Counted from the first letter of the stretch, positions 1-11,924 are shown. The stretch is 64,000 bases of DNA from Geosmithia putterillii (GCA_900188575.1 FYEU01000313.1:186001-250000); one strand, 5' to 3'. The notes: a model not told the origin generated them from the sequence alone. Made by a program: numbers and translations.

Positions 1-715
1 TGTCGTATCATTTCTTGCAATAACTTAAAGTGCATAAAACTGTCTTTGCGTACCTAAGCTTCTTCTTGAAGATGCCTTTATCGAATGTGAAGTGGTTCAA
101 TATGATTGCCTTTTGATTCTTCCAACTGCGTTGCAATACAAACACCACTCACACCAGGCACACAGGGTACAGGCGCGCGCTGCGGCATTTTCCAGTTTGC
201 CGACCGCAAAGAGATCGGCAACTTGAGATGCCGCTCAATCAAAGCCATTGATAACGCCCGGTGAAGCTGATACAAATCTCAATGTTTTCGGTTACAGGAG
301 GACATACAGAGAAATGATTCCATAGAACCTTCTCTTAATCTTATTATAAGTATTCTGAGTCTAAAAAGGAGATTCTTCATGGGCGCCTGTTCCGTGTTTC
401 TGAATCAAAGCAACGCACCGATAAGGCGATCGTAGGATGAGTATGTAATACTCCGAATATGCAAACATATATGGAAGGGTGTAAGAATTGCACCTTACGA
501 AGCAACTCACACGGAACGATAGACGATACAGAGATGTGTATTTTTCCAACTCAAATTGCGGCATGAGGCTGCGCAGTTGTTTGAATGGCTGCATCTGCGA
601 ATCAGGCACAGACGGGTGGTGTGCTAAGATACATATTATGTACATACTGGATTGAAGGCGGGGCAATGTCTATCGCACCTTCCATCTAAACCCAACATCA
701 TCATCTTGGACAGAC
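1..715. other. non-coding stretch upstream of the first gene
   Basis: I see no supportable gene here. The short open frames have no recognisable domain and no convincing splice partners. The last part is presumably promoter and 5' UTR of the Zn2Cys6 gene whose ATG is at 716. Confidence 0.5.
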
Positions 716-3139
716 ATGAGCAGCAGTCGCCGCGATCCGAGACGCCTCTTTGCAGCGTAAGAGCTTCATTTGTTCAAATGTTAAAAGAATGGTACTAGAT
801 GCGGAATATTCACCTCTGACCTCATCGTTGCAGCTGCAATAGGTGTCATGCCCAAAAGACCAAATGCTCGGGCCAGCAACCATGTCGGACATGCGTCTCG
901 GCCGGCAAGACCGCAGAATGCCGTTTCCCTGCCAAGGAGCGCAAGGTGACAATCTCGGAGGGGTAAGCTTGGCAAATAATTACTTCTTACTACCTCCATC
1001 GAACCCATATGTGGGTATGCGAATGCCTTGGGAGACAGAGCTGATGATATTCGGCCCTGAAGTCGTCTCAGGAAACTCGAGGCCGACAGCGAGCGCCTCA
1101 AGGCTCTCTTGGCGCAGAACCCCACTCCTCAACCTGACAGCTTGACCAACACACCGGTCTACGGCAACGATGTCGCCCCGGCCCCGACGCTGTCGTCTGA
1201 TGAAACTGTCATGATCAACCCTCTTTTCGATGACAAGGACACTATTGCAGCGAGGGACAGGGACAATGGGGCCTTCTCGGAGGAACCAGGATTCATCGGC
1301 GAGGCATCCTGTGCTGCCTTCAGTAACCGCCTTCTTCAGAGTCTCGATGACGAGTACACGCCCTCAAAGGCAGGGCTGTCCAACTACTTTCGCTTCCATC
1401 CGGGCAGCCGGTTAGACCCCGAAGAGTACTACCAACTACCCGAGAGGATGCATGCCAGACTGCTCCTCAACGTGGCGCGCCGCTTCATCGGAAACTACCA
1501 TCCGCTCTTCCTCGAGGTGACATTCATGCGCGAGCTCGACGCCGTGTACCGTCGTGAAATGACACCGTCGCTCCTGTGGATGTGCAAGTTCTACACCCTC
1601 ATGGCTCTTGGTGAGGTCTACACGAGCCGGCGCAATGCGACCGATGGGACCAGCATCCCGGGGACCGAGTACTACGTCCGCGCTGTCACCATGTTTCAAG
1701 AGTCTATCGAAGAGCCCACCTTGTTAGTGGTGGAGGTTCTCACCCTCCTGGTAGGCAACATCACTGGACTGACAACTCTTCACTTGGAATACGTGTGCTT
1801 ACAATCATTCAGGCATGGGCCTCCAACATCTTTGGACGCCTTCGGACGGCATTCTGCTACAGCGGCACGGCCATGAGACTGGCCATGAGCATGGGCATGC
1901 ACCGAGCCGTATCGAGAGGCAGCATCAGCCCGGTGGAGAGGGAGTGTCGCCGGCGGACGTGGTGGGTGCTGTACTTCTTTGAGAGGTTCTCAGCTTCAAA
2001 ACTTGGCCAGCCCATCACCGTGCGAGACGAGGACATTGATGTCGAGATACCCAGCATGGATGGGTTGACCGACAGCGAAAAGGCAGAGTTCCTCGACCCG
2101 GAACCTCTGATTGCCAACATTAAACTGGCTCGGGTTATTGGAAACATATGTACGTGCTGCGCCTCTGCTTTCAGTCTCTCATGAACTCATTCTAACTGCA
2201 ACGTCAGTGACCGACATCTACGGCATACCAAAGAGCACGAGGGGCCTGTGCATCAACCGCGTCCACGGAGTTCTGAAGCAGCTCCGAGCGTGGAACGATG
2301 AGCTCCCACCTCAGATGCGCATAAAGGAGCGTGGGACGCCTCGGTCCGTGGCCAGCCTGCACCTCGCCTACAACCAGTGCATCATACTGACCACGCGGCC
2401 TGTCCTACTCCACCTCTTCAAAGCGCAGTTTCAGCTGGGGGCCAACGGCACCGGGCAGCGGGCTACTACTCAGCGACAGTCTTTCTCCTCTCTCACCATG
2501 GCCCTGGCCGACAGTTGCGTGAATGCTGCCCAGGCTTCTCGCCGCATGGTCGAGACCCTCTTCCTCGACGGGGCCATTGCGTCCTTCGGATACTGGGACG
2601 CCCACCACATCTTCTCGGCGGCCCTGATCCTCATCATGTCGGCCGTCATGAAGCCCGCGCCTGCCACGTCGGAGGGACTAGAGACGTTGCTCAGCATTCT
2701 TCGGTCCATGAAGAATGACGGCAACATTCCGGCTGTCGATTTCTGCGAGCGCCTCTCCCATATCAAGTCGCGGGTGTCAGACTTGAGATCAGTGGGGTAC
2801 ATTGGGGGAGACGCTGAGAAGAAGGGCAAGCACATGCAAAAGCAGAACGATGCACTTTCCCAGTCACTTGCAGACACCAATACCAGTGGAGACGCCACAG
2901 GAGGAGGTATCTCCGGTGTCCCGAGTACAACCAACCAACCGCCGCCCATGCCCATGCCCTTTGACGGCACGTTCGACAATCAAGGAAATATGGGCTACAC
3001 TGATATTCTCGGAGATCCTCTGATTGAGAGCTTCCTTGATGAAAGTCGCGAACCATGGCGCGATACTCTCTGGTCCGAAGATGGAACCCTCAATCAGTTT
3101 GCTTCTGAAATCGAAGAGCAGTTTCTCTTTCACATGTAA
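716..3139 (+). CDS. Zn2Cys6 fungal-specific transcription factor
   Basis: Predicted nuclear DNA-binding transcription regulator of about 705 aa. I join exons 716-756, 834-962, 1072-1750, 1813-2149 and 2208-3139, and all junctions are GT-AG and keep phase. The second exon encodes a complete binuclear zinc cluster: Cys15, Cys18, Cys25, Cys31, Cys34 and Cys43, spaced C-x2-C-x6-C-x5-C-x2-C-x8-C. A short leucine-containing linker follows (KLEADSERLKALLAQ) and probably supports dimerisation. The middle holds a fungal_trans regulatory domain, recognisable from the AMRLAMSMGMHRA helix around residues 300-315. The C-terminus is polar and acidic, a plausible activation region. The ATG at 716 was chosen because it gives a short basic leader directly into the first cysteine. 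The target genes are unknown; the adjacent transporter on the same strand is a candidate, but that is inference. Confidence 0.88.
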
Positions 3140-4303
3140 CAATTTGTTTCTCTACTTGTCTCGTCTTTCGCAGTTTGGAAGCAAGCATTTGGTTATTTTG
3201 CCATCACTGTTGAGCCTAGGTTTTACGTATATGCACATGAAGTTATGAATGTATTGAAGCATTGTCCTTTATCCTTTGACACCGTCTCGACCCTCGGCTC
3301 TCGCCCCCACGTCCTCCGGCTTGCTACGGCGTAATAACCTCCACAAAGTCACTTTCAAACCTGGGGTAATGTTGCTTAGGTGCATAGTCAAGCTGCAAGA
3401 TGACAACGGTGCTTTCAATTGTGCGGAGAAACCCTGGTTTCTATTACTACTAGATATGCCAAACTGGGAATCCATCGGCGTACGAGCACGTCCCTCGGCA
3501 AGTTGTGCATTTGCCGATCTCAGACGGCTGATACAGAACTAGCACCCGGAGTCATATGTATCATATCGTATCGTACGATGATTACTAGCAGATTAACAGT
3601 ACAGTGCAAACATTTCTATTCAGAATAGAAAATCCCAAGTCTATTGCAAGGCAACGGCTCACTGTTCGCCCCCGTGGATTGCGGCCAGCGTGACATCCAG
3701 TGGAAGGGATACATGTATAGAAGCGAGATGGAAGCGCTAAAAGCAGGCTTACCTGCAGAGGATGCACTCTACTCCGTAATAATACTACGGAAGGCGACAA
3801 AGAGTACTGCGGGAAGGTGCGACCAAACCCTTCTTTCAATTCTTTTCTTCTTCATCTCTCTTGACATTTCCCTCAACCATCGACTGCACGAGAAAACTAC
3901 GCCTCATATTGCCTCACGCTTGTTTCCCATCTCCGTTCTCATCTCCGAGACCTTCTGTTATCTAGACGTCGTACTCCGTTGGCAAACGCCGGCAAAGGTT
4001 GCTCCTTCCGATGCCGCTCCCCACCTGCCGGGGTGAGGATCCGCCACAGTAGACCGGATTGGCCCGCGTGTTGGTGGTGATATCAGGGGACCATCTGGGG
4101 TAGATAACCACGAGGCAATCAGTCGGTAGCCATCTATTACGTTTGTATATGAGGTGCCGGGTTACCGCTCACCCGTCTCGGTATTCCCTCCCCTCCCCTC
4201 TCTGTCTCAGTACCAGTGCATCTCCCGAGCTCGACATGTTCATTTTTGTATGCGGGCGCACTTATACTTGACGCCCAACATCTTGTTTTCAGCGTGAAAT
4301 ACA
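3140..4303. other. intergenic region
   Basis: No gene supported. Several open frames of 60-130 codons occur, but none has a domain or coding-like composition. The part next to 4304 should carry the promoter of the transporter; a C/T-rich tract (ccctcccctccc) lies near 4190. Confidence 0.5.
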
Positions 4304-5918
4304 ATGGCCGCCAACAATGGCTCCGAGCCTGCGGGGCACGACACCAAACTACCAGTGGACCAAGGCGACACTATGAATGACACGAATGACACAAAGGAGA
4401 TGACAGAGACTCCTGCCGACCTCCACGGCGACATCTTCATTGACGAGGCCGCGGAAAAGGCCCTCGTGCGCAAGCTGGACAGATGGATCGTCCCGCCCGT
4501 CATGCTTCTCTACCTTCTCAGCTTCCTGGACCGCGTTAACATCGGCAACGCCCGCCTGTACGGCATGGAGGAGGATCTGGGCCTGACGGGCGACCAGTAC
4601 CAGATTGCCGTGTCAATCCTCTTCGCGACCTACATTGCCTCGGAGCTGCCGTCCAACCTCGTCATTAAGCGATTCACGCCGTCGCGCTGGCTATGCTTCA
4701 TCACGACGGTCTGGGGCATCGTCGCTACTTTGACGGGCATTGTGCATAACTTTGCCAGCCTAGTCGCCTGCCGCGTTATCCTTGGCGCCCTCGAAGGTGG
4801 GCTGTTCCCAGGCCTCGCCATCTATCTGACCATGTTCTACACGAAGCGCGAGCTGGCCCTGCGCATTGGCTACCTCTTCGTGTCGTCGGCCATTGCGGGT
4901 TCCGTCGGCGGTCTGCTGGCGTACGGAATCGGCTTTATGGATGGCGTGGCCGGCTTCCGCGGCTGGCGCTGGATTATTATCCTGGAGGGCATCCCCACGG
5001 CCATTCTGGGGATCTCTATCCTGTGGTGGCTCGCCGATACGCCCGGCACGGCGCACTACCTGTCTCCCGCGGAGCGTGAGCTCATGGACCTCCGCATGCG
5101 TCGCCAGATTGGACACACTAGGTCGTCCGATCTGATGCATAAGGCCGACGTCTACGCCGGCTTTAAGGACTGGAAGATCTGGCTCTTCTGCCTCGGCCAG
5201 TTCGGCGGCGACATCATCCTGTACGGCTACTCGACCTTCCTGCCTACAATCATCTCGGGGCTGGGTGACTGGTCCACCGCGCAGGTCCAGGCCCTGACCA
5301 TTCCGTGCTACTCCCTCGGTGCCATTAGCTTCCTCGTCGTTGCCTACCTGTCTGACAGGACGCAGCGCCGAGCCCTTTTCGTCGTCGGGGCGGGCACCAT
5401 CTGCGCTGTCGGGTATGCCATCCTCGTCAGTCCTGTTTCCGGGAGTGTCAAGTATTTTGGCTGCTTCCTCGCCGCCATGGGCTTCTACATTGTCGTCGGT
5501 ATCCCGGTCGCTTGGCTGTCTAATAATAACCCTCGGTACGGCAAGCGCACTGTCGCCTCGGGACTGCAACTCACCATTGGCAACTCGGCTGGTATCCCAG
5601 CGCCCTTTGTAAGTTTAATAATGGGTGACGTCCTCTGTTCCCGCCAACGACTCCATGTCCATGACAGTAAGCTAATAAACCCGTCCTTCCTCACAGCTTT
5701 ATCCCAAGAGCGATGCGCCAAGGTACGTCATGGGTCATGCCGTGTCCATGTCCCTCATTGCCATGTCGGCCATCATCTACCTCCTCTTCTGGGCCTTCTT
5801 CCGCAACAAGAATAAGAGAAAGATGCAAGGCAAGGAGGACTACAGGGTGGCCGGCTTGACAGAGGAGGAGATTGAGGAGATGGGAGAGGACAACCCCAGA
5901 TTCATGTATACTTACTAG
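4304..5918 (+). CDS. MFS transporter, allantoate/nicotinate permease type (DAL5/TNA1-like)
   Basis: Plasma-membrane major facilitator transporter of about 508 aa in two exons, 4304-5608 and 5697-5918, separated by an 88-nt intron with GTAAGT. The start is the ATG in the context acaATGg. A polar N-terminus of about 60 residues precedes the first helix (VMLLYLLSFLDRVNIGNARL), a motif typical of the anion:cation symporter branch that includes DAL5, TNA1 and vitamin or organic-acid permeases. Twelve membrane segments can be traced, and the FRGWRWIIILEGIPTAILG segment around helix 6 is characteristic of the family. The C-terminal tail is charged and ends MYTY. Family membership is clear. The substrate is not: nicotinate, allantoate, pantothenate and small acids are all possible. 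Confidence 0.9.
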
Positions 5919-6247
5919 TAGTACTGGGTTGACCCAATAAAAGCTCAATGGCTCTGTTCGCGTATAGCTCGTATCGTTTCTTCGTACATGTAGCATTATG
6001 TCTGGATAATGTCAGCTGCTGCCTGGATACAGTCATTGCCCCTCGTCGCGGGCCAAAATCCCCACGTGACCACGCGCACTCGCAGCTCCATTCACGGGCA
6101 CGTGATTGCCTGCAAATCCGCGGCGCGGGTTCACTCTTATTCACAAGCATTCACGATCTTCAACTCTTTCCTCTTCTTTCTTGTCTACCTTGTGGTTTGA
6201 TAATAGACATATCAGATCATCGGAGGAAAACCGGTCCAGCCAAAAAA
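5919..6247. other. short intergenic region
   Basis: Terminator of the transporter and 5' region of the 2EXR gene. The 2EXR reading frame stays open upstream from 5948, but the AT-rich stretch before the ATG at 6248 and the lack of protein-like sequence argue that this is leader, not coding sequence. Confidence 0.5.
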
Positions 6248-8206
6248 ATGGCACGCCGTGCCATCGTTGTGGACTCGTCCGACGAGTCTAGCGACGGCAG
6301 AAGCGACAGCGAGAGCTCAAGCTCGAGCCCCGAGCGCGGGCCCGGCCGTGACCTGGTTGATTTGGAAGCGGCAGATTCTTCGTCTGACGACTTTGACTTT
6401 AAACACAGGACCGACGATGGGGAGCCCCTGGGATCATTCCCACTGTTCACCAAGCTCCCCCCGGAGCTCCGGCGACTGGTCTGGGAGCAATTCTGCCCCA
6501 ACCTGGTCCAGAAGGCGCGCGTGATACCCGTCGCTCTGGGGTCGTTCACCCCTCTGGACAAATCCCGAGAAGTCATGTATCTCACAGACTACATCAACTT
6601 GGGTGATGAGACGAGGAGTTCGAGAACCCTGGCAGCGGTGCACCAGGAGTCGAGGCTGATCGCCCTGGAAAAGTACCCCGACACGCTGCCCCTCCACATG
6701 GGCAGCGGGGACGCCGTGGTGCGGTTCAACGCGGCCAACGACGTCGTCCTCCTCCACAATGAAACCTGGGAAAAGCACGTACGCCCTACTTTTCTGCCGG
6801 GAATCCGTGGCGTTGTACGGCACCTGGCCGTGGTGTACGAGGATCCCGCCGCCTTCGATGAGTGGAGCATGTCCGAGGAATTCGGCCTGGCCGTGACCAG
6901 CCTCATCGACTCCCTCGGCAGCTCCCTCAACACCGTCTTCGTTTCCCAGACGCACCATCAATCGGACATGGGCAAGCAGTGGGCCATGTCGTCGTTTACT
7001 TTCCAGCAGTACGTGCGGTCCTTCGAGACGGAACCGGGCTTGGGCGAGAACTTGGAGTGGATCTACTGCTGGCCAGACGTCCGCAACTTCAACTCACACC
7101 ATGCCTTGCGGCCCTTTGCAGAGCTTCTTCCAACCTGCATAGCGGAGTACGTCGAGGAGCTCCAGGGACGTCTCAAGGTGGCGCCCATGGTCATTTTTGA
7201 GCACGACGATGGGATGGAAGCCTACGACAAGCTCGTCACACTGCACGACTTGGGCGGGGAGGACGGCTCCTTAGACTTTGGGTCTCAAGGTTCAGACGCA
7301 GAGTCGCTGGCGATTCCAGACGAGTATGAGAGTGAGGGGATCGACGATGATGAGATTATCGAGCATGAGTCATCGTCCGAGGACGAGGTGATTCCCCGCC
7401 CTATCAACGTCGACGACTCGTCCTCTGGAGAAGAAGAAGAAGAGGGGGACGAAGAAGAAGAGCCAGACAGCGGGACGGTTGGTCGGTTCTCCAGCCCCGA
7501 GGCGGAGCCTGGCGACGTCAGTGGCTTCGGTGGGACCGGCCAATCCCGACTCAAACGACGACGAGTCGTGGATGACTCAGATGAGGAGTCTGACGATGAC
7601 GGCCCCCGCCCAACCAAATCAGCCCGGGTCGGGAATGTCATCACCATCTCGGATGACGAAGACGGAGACGAGGAGAGCTCCGATGACGAACCGCCCACTG
7701 CCATACCCAGCCGATCGAGGAGGATTGCCCAGACCATCCCGTCAGATGATGACGAAGACGACGACGGCGAACCTGTCAGACCCGGAAAATCGAAGAAGGG
7801 CCGACAGGTCGTCTTGTCAGATGATGATGAGGAAGAGGAAGAGGAAGACTCTGATAGATCGGATGCATCTTCGTCGGAAGAGTCCTCTGAAGAGGAGGAA
7901 GAAAACCCCCCAGTTCGACTGTCACTGGCCGAACGACTAAGTCGATTCCGAGACGAGAATCCTATTCCATCAGACGGCGATGGGTCGGATCAAGACAGCG
8001 AGGAGGAGGAGGAAGAAGAAGAAGAAGAAGAAGAGGACGATGACGACGACGATGATGATTCTGACGACGGAGGTCGCGGCCGTGGCCGTGGCCATAGTGC
8101 CAGAGTGAGGGGCTTCATCGATCATGAGGCCGATGATACAGACGACGACGACGGCGACGACGGTGAAGATGGCGACGACACAATGGGCAGCTTCATTGTG
8201 GATTGA
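6248..8206 (+). CDS. 2EXR domain protein with a long acidic tail
   Basis: Uninterrupted reading frame of 652 aa. I start at ATG 6248 (aaaaaaATGgc), not at the upstream end of the open frame. The N-terminus is Ser/Asp/Glu rich. Around residues 60-95 is a 2EXR signature, with FPLFTKLPPELRRLVWEQF followed by a run ending in RVIPV. This domain is abundant in Pezizomycotina and has no established biochemical role. A globular region continues to about residue 330. From about 350 to the end the protein is extremely acidic, with repeated SDDE and DDSSEEE blocks, interrupted by small basic patches such as KRRRV and ending with an RGRGRGH segment. Such acidic tails are common in nuclear, histone- or RNP-associated proteins, so a nuclear location is my inference. 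The acidic blocks are many potential casein kinase 2 sites. Confidence 0.85.
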   Translation: MARRAIVVDSSDESSDGRSDSESSSSSPERGPGRDLVDLEAADSSSDDFDFKHRTDDGEPLGSFPLFTKLPPELRRLVWEQFCPNLVQKARVIPVALGSFTPLDKSREVMYLTDYINLGDETRSSRTLAAVHQESRLIALEKYPDTLPLHMGSGDAVVRFNAANDVVLLHNETWEKHVRPTFLPGIRGVVRHLAVVYEDPAAFDEWSMSEEFGLAVTSLIDSLGSSLNTVFVSQTHHQSDMGKQWAMSSFTFQQYVRSFETEPGLGENLEWIYCWPDVRNFNSHHALRPFAELLPTCIAEYVEELQGRLKVAPMVIFEHDDGMEAYDKLVTLHDLGGEDGSLDFGSQGSDAESLAIPDEYESEGIDDDEIIEHESSSEDEVIPRPINVDDSSSGEEEEEGDEEEEPDSGTVGRFSSPEAEPGDVSGFGGTGQSRLKRRRVVDDSDEESDDDGPRPTKSARVGNVITISDDEDGDEESSDDEPPTAIPSRSRRIAQTIPSDDDEDDDGEPVRPGKSKKGRQVVLSDDDEEEEEEDSDRSDASSSEESSEEEEENPPVRLSLAERLSRFRDENPIPSDGDGSDQDSEEEEEEEEEEEEDDDDDDDDSDDGGRGRGRGHSARVRGFIDHEADDTDDDDGDDGEDGDDTMGSFIVD

Positions 8207-8689
8207 GCATAATTTGCTTTTGCATTTCGCGACTGTGTAATCGTAACAAATTTTTACATGATATCATATTATGATATTTTGGCGAAGAAAATCTAATAGA
8301 CGGAGGACTTGGATGATACCTATAGAAAAATAATAATCCTGGACACGTTGGCATTGAGCGCCACTTACACTTCCCACTGCCACTGGCAACTTGTGAAGGA
8401 CCAGGGTTGACATGATTCGGAATTAGACATGGCTTGCCTGCCCAGCTGGGCAATGATGGCTGTGTCCAGAAAGAATCCTAGGGCTCAAGAATGACGCCGT
8501 CGATGCTTCAACTTGACGCGGATCTTGGTGCGGCGGCCTGGTTGTCGCGAAACCGTCCGTCGGAGCCGTGGCAGGAATCGTCTCTGAACGGCGCTATATG
8601 CGCTGTTGAAAATCGCTTCACATTGGCGTGATCCGATTGAAGTTTGTAAGATGTTTGTTTTTTTAGGGACGTAGTTTGAAGTAGTAGGA
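8207..8689. other. convergent intergenic region
   Basis: Lies between the ends of two convergent genes. It holds presumed 3' UTRs and poly(A) regions. No gene seen. Confidence 0.5.
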
Positions 8690-10852
8690 TCATCCAAACA
8701 TCTCGGTAAGTCTCTGAGACGGCCATGCATTCGTGGCACGGTACCTTGCGACAATCCCGCTGAGGGCCTGCCGCTCGTACGGGTCGGTGAAGAAGTCGCC
8801 GTACATTTCTATGACAAAGGCGGCATTGAGGATGGCCGGAGGTGATGCCGGTGGGCAGAGGGCGGTCCCACAGAGCTCCAGAATGATGGCGCGCACCTCG
8901 CTCTCGACCTGTCTAACTGATGAGCGGGAGGTAGATTGACTTCTAAAACGGCGAATTCGATTAGCTGCAGGCTTTCGGAAGAGAGGATAGGTTCGGGTTC
9001 GGGTTCAGTATCCATACTTGAGTGCTGGGTTCTCAGCAATCAGAACCGACTTGGCCATCATGGCTTGCTGATTGCTCGTCACCTCAATGTTGGATGTGTA
9101 CCAAATCGTTGGAAAGATCTCGCCTCTAGATCGATCAGGCTGCTTGCGGAATATGGGCTGGTAGCTTTCCAGGACGTCTTGCTCGACATGTTCTTGCTGC
9201 TTCATGAGACGCTCTGGAGAGTGTTAGCGTTGGGGGAGCTTTTTCTGGGACGTTGGGACTTGGCTACCACTCACTCCATTCTTGTTCGCTGCCATCTCCC
9301 CATCGCCAACGAACCACTTGCACCGTGTGCATGACTGCCTTGTTGGCGTTGGACGCTGTCGGCCAGTACTCGGAGGCCAGGATCAGCTGGGGCGCCTGGC
9401 GTCGGGTGAAGGAATGGTAGATTTCCTGCCTCAAAGCCATCCAGTAAGAGGCCCGGATCAGGCTTCTTCGGCTGAAAAGTGTCTGGGATGGGGGGCTCCG
9501 AAGGACCGAGTCGATGATGGGGAGGAAGTTGATTTGCTTGCTTGTCGACTGTGGGCCGAGAGTCGAGAGACCACCAGGGTGTTGCGAGCCATCCTCCTCG
9601 TCGTCAATCTCTTCGAGCTGGCGCAGAATGACGGCTGTGGCAATGATGCTATCGCGGTATTCGTCGTCATGGGTATGATGGAAGTTGCGCAGGGCCGGAA
9701 TGCACTTGAGCGTGTACTCGACGGCGGAGTGTTTGTCTAGATTGGGCAGTAACTGACCCATGTACTCGATGCCTAAGGGGGTTTTGTACTGGGGCATGCG
9801 GCAGAGATGGCGAGCTGCAACTGCGAAAATGGCATTGAGGAGGTGAGTCTGATTCCGGGCGCGGACGGGGACAACGAGCTGAAAATGTCTGTCCTGGTCG
9901 GCAAGGTCGAGCTATGATGCGGCTGTTAGCTAGGTGCGAGCCATGCACGGGCAAGGGAGAAGGCTTCGTACCCAGTGGCCAATCTCTTCGACATAGTATT
10001 TCATCAGACAGGCTTCCTGGACGTCTTGAAGCGGGAATATGCGAAAGTCGGGGTCGTGGGAAGGAGAGCTTTGCGGTTGATCCATGGGTTGTGGCGTTGG
10101 CGCCGAATTGTGGTGAGGGACAGTCCAGCTGTCTTGGAACCCATCGCCAGCATTTCCGGGCCATATGGGGGGCAGCGTAACAGCTCCTTGGGCAACCCCT
10201 CCCTGGGGCTCGTGAAGTGTTGGCAGTGGCGAGATATTGTTGCTGCTGTTGCTAGTATTTGGCACGGGAGCCTGCTGCTGCTGTTGTGTCGGAGGGGAGG
10301 GGTTCCAATAGGCGCCTGGGGTTGGCCTCTGGTCCATGCTACTGGACTGGGATCTGGCCCTGATATGGCTCGGTGATGCATCCGAGGGGCGCCTCCTCTT
10401 ACCATCTGGAACATCTGACATGGGCGTATTGACAGACTCGGCCACTTCGGAGTCTGTGTATGCGCCGCCCTGCAGTGGAGGAGAGAAGGCCTCAGAACCG
10501 CCATCTGCGGCAGAGGCTCGGCTGTCGAACTCAACTGGGAGAAACCCTGTGATTAACAAAGAAAGAGCAAAATACAACAGGACGTGGGGCCGGGATTCAC
10601 GTACACTGCTTAGCCGCGCTATTGACCCATTGCTGGTCCTTGGAGAAGGAGGCTGCCGAGTCGTGACGAAAGACTGTCGACTTGGATGGCCGAGTGCATG
10701 TCAGGCGCTTCTTCTGGCACCGGCCACACGTGGGCTTTTGCTCGTCGCCTGTAAGATGCAGAGAAAGACAGCGGGTTAGAAAACGTGATCTGATAGAGAT
10801 GAGAGAGAGAATTGTTGTGAGAGAAGTTCCAGTCTTTTGCTCCCTAAGTTGC

Positions 10853-10890
<38 letters not shown>

Positions 10891-11049
10891 GCCTCACTTC
10901 CTTCCTTCCTCTCGGACAAGGGCCAAACGTACATCTTACGTGCTTCTCTGCGGGACAGTCAGTACACGGCTGCTTTCCATCACTTGCACACCTTCCTCGG
11001 GGGGTTCCATACCTTTACACTGCAAACACGGGATCTTGACGGCGGGCAT
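8690..11049 (-). CDS. Zn2Cys6 transcription factor with Fungal_trans_2-type domain (ARCA-like); zinc cluster split by a 15-nt exon
   Basis: Predicted nuclear regulator of about 618 aa in seven exons on the minus strand: 11049-11013, 10947-10933, 10748-10605, 10546-9972, 9911-9275, 9213-9018 and 8942-8690. All junctions are GT-AG and keep phase. Exon 1 gives MPAVKIPCLQCK, the 15-nt exon 2 gives EKHVR, and exon 3 completes the cluster with CDEQKPTCGRCQKKRLTC. The result is Cys8, 11, 18, 25, 28 and 35 with canonical spacing C-x2-C-x6-C-x6-C-x2-C-x6-C. A low-complexity Ser/Pro/Gln linker follows at about residues 85-240, then a helical Fungal_trans_2-like domain to the C-terminus (LLNAIFAVAARHLCR, YWMALRQEIY, AFVIEMYGDFF). 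Intron 3 (184 nt) contains a CT/GA microsatellite. The spliced cluster has no spare or missing cysteine, which is the main support for the unusual exon. No target is evident. Confidence 0.82.
10856..10887. repeat. (CT)n microsatellite inside an intron
   Basis: About 16 uninterrupted CT units lying in the 184-nt third intron of the minus-strand Zn2Cys6 gene. On the transcribed strand it is a GA tract, not a polypyrimidine tract. Confidence 0.95.
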
Positions 11050-11822
11050 GACCGGACTCACACAATAAGAGACTCCCAATGCATTTGCAATCTCTGGGAT
11101 GTGGTTTGAGGACGACGAATCCGGGGGTGGAGGTTGGAGCTGGGACTGTTCAAGAGGGGAAGAGCCGCCGAGAGTGTCCCGATACGGTTAACGTTGGGGT
11201 AAGGTAGCGCCTTCCCTCCATCCCTCCAGGCGGGCCAGGCCTGCAATACCTTCTGTGGGGGAGCCTGTACAGGTGGAAGGCGCAGAGTGCCAACGCTCTT
11301 TCCTCTTTTACACTGGACACTGTATTGCTGGATTTCTTCACTCTCCAAGATTCAACCTCCAATTGCGGGGGAACTGCATCTCTCTCTTCTCTTTTCTCAC
11401 TTTCATAGGTAATCAATCATAGCAGCATGACGCAGGATTGGAGACAATGTTTGTACATACAACGTTATGAGTACTACCCCATATGCATAATTCATGTGCA
11501 CATGCGTCTTACATTTATTTGATGCCTCTCCGTAGTAGTAGTCTTCACAATCTCAGTCTTCACTTTGCTCTGACGGTCATCACCACCAGTTCGCAACCTA
11601 CAAGACTTGTCACATCCTAGACCATCATTACGTCGTATTATCACTCCGTGCTCCGTACTAATACCCCCTGGGTCTCGACTCTCCGGCTTCCGGCCTCCAG
11701 CCTCCGCCCACCAGCCTGGTACCGACCCACTCATGCCCTAAAGGCTGGCACACAGACCACTGGGAAATCACCACCACCCTCATTATCCTCATTGCCTTCC
11801 CCATTCCTCAACAATCCCCATT
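11050..11822. other. intergenic region between a regulator and the tRNA pair
   Basis: Presumed promoter and 5' UTR of the minus-strand regulator, then the upstream region of the first tRNA. No protein gene seen. tRNA promoters are internal (A and B boxes), so none is expected here. Confidence 0.5.
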
Positions 11823-11924
11823 GGGCGAATGGTTTAGTGGTATAATTTTCCCTTAGCATCTTCAGATCTAGCATCTGATCCGCTTGTATGGGAAAGGTCC
11901 AGGGTTCGATTCCCTGTTCGTCCA
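11823..11924 (+). tRNA. tRNA-Ala(AGC), first copy, with a 30-nt intron
   Basis: A cloverleaf can be drawn by hand. The acceptor stem is gggcgaa with ttcgtcc, including the G3:U70 pair that marks alanine tRNAs. The anticodon stem is ttccc/gggaa with mature loop ttAGCat, so the anticodon AGC is at 11855-11857. The T arm is caggg-ttcgatt-ccctg and the discriminator is A at 11924. The intron at 11859-11888 sits at the standard position, one base 3' of the anticodon. The mature length is 72 nt plus discriminator and added CCA. The closest resemblance I recognise is yeast tRNA-Ala(AGC), which has the same anticodon arm. No run of four or more T follows this copy before the next tRNA. Confidence 0.93.

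Noticed and set aside
3644..4036. 130-codon open frame upstream of the DAL5-like transporter
   Set aside because: Composition looks non-coding, there is no domain, and it lies in the likely promoter region.
11013..11049. First exon of the minus-strand regulator running straight through to a donor after agcac (10934)
   Set aside because: That reading stays open but gives a protein with only four of six zinc-cluster cysteines. The three-exon solution restores all six with exact spacing.
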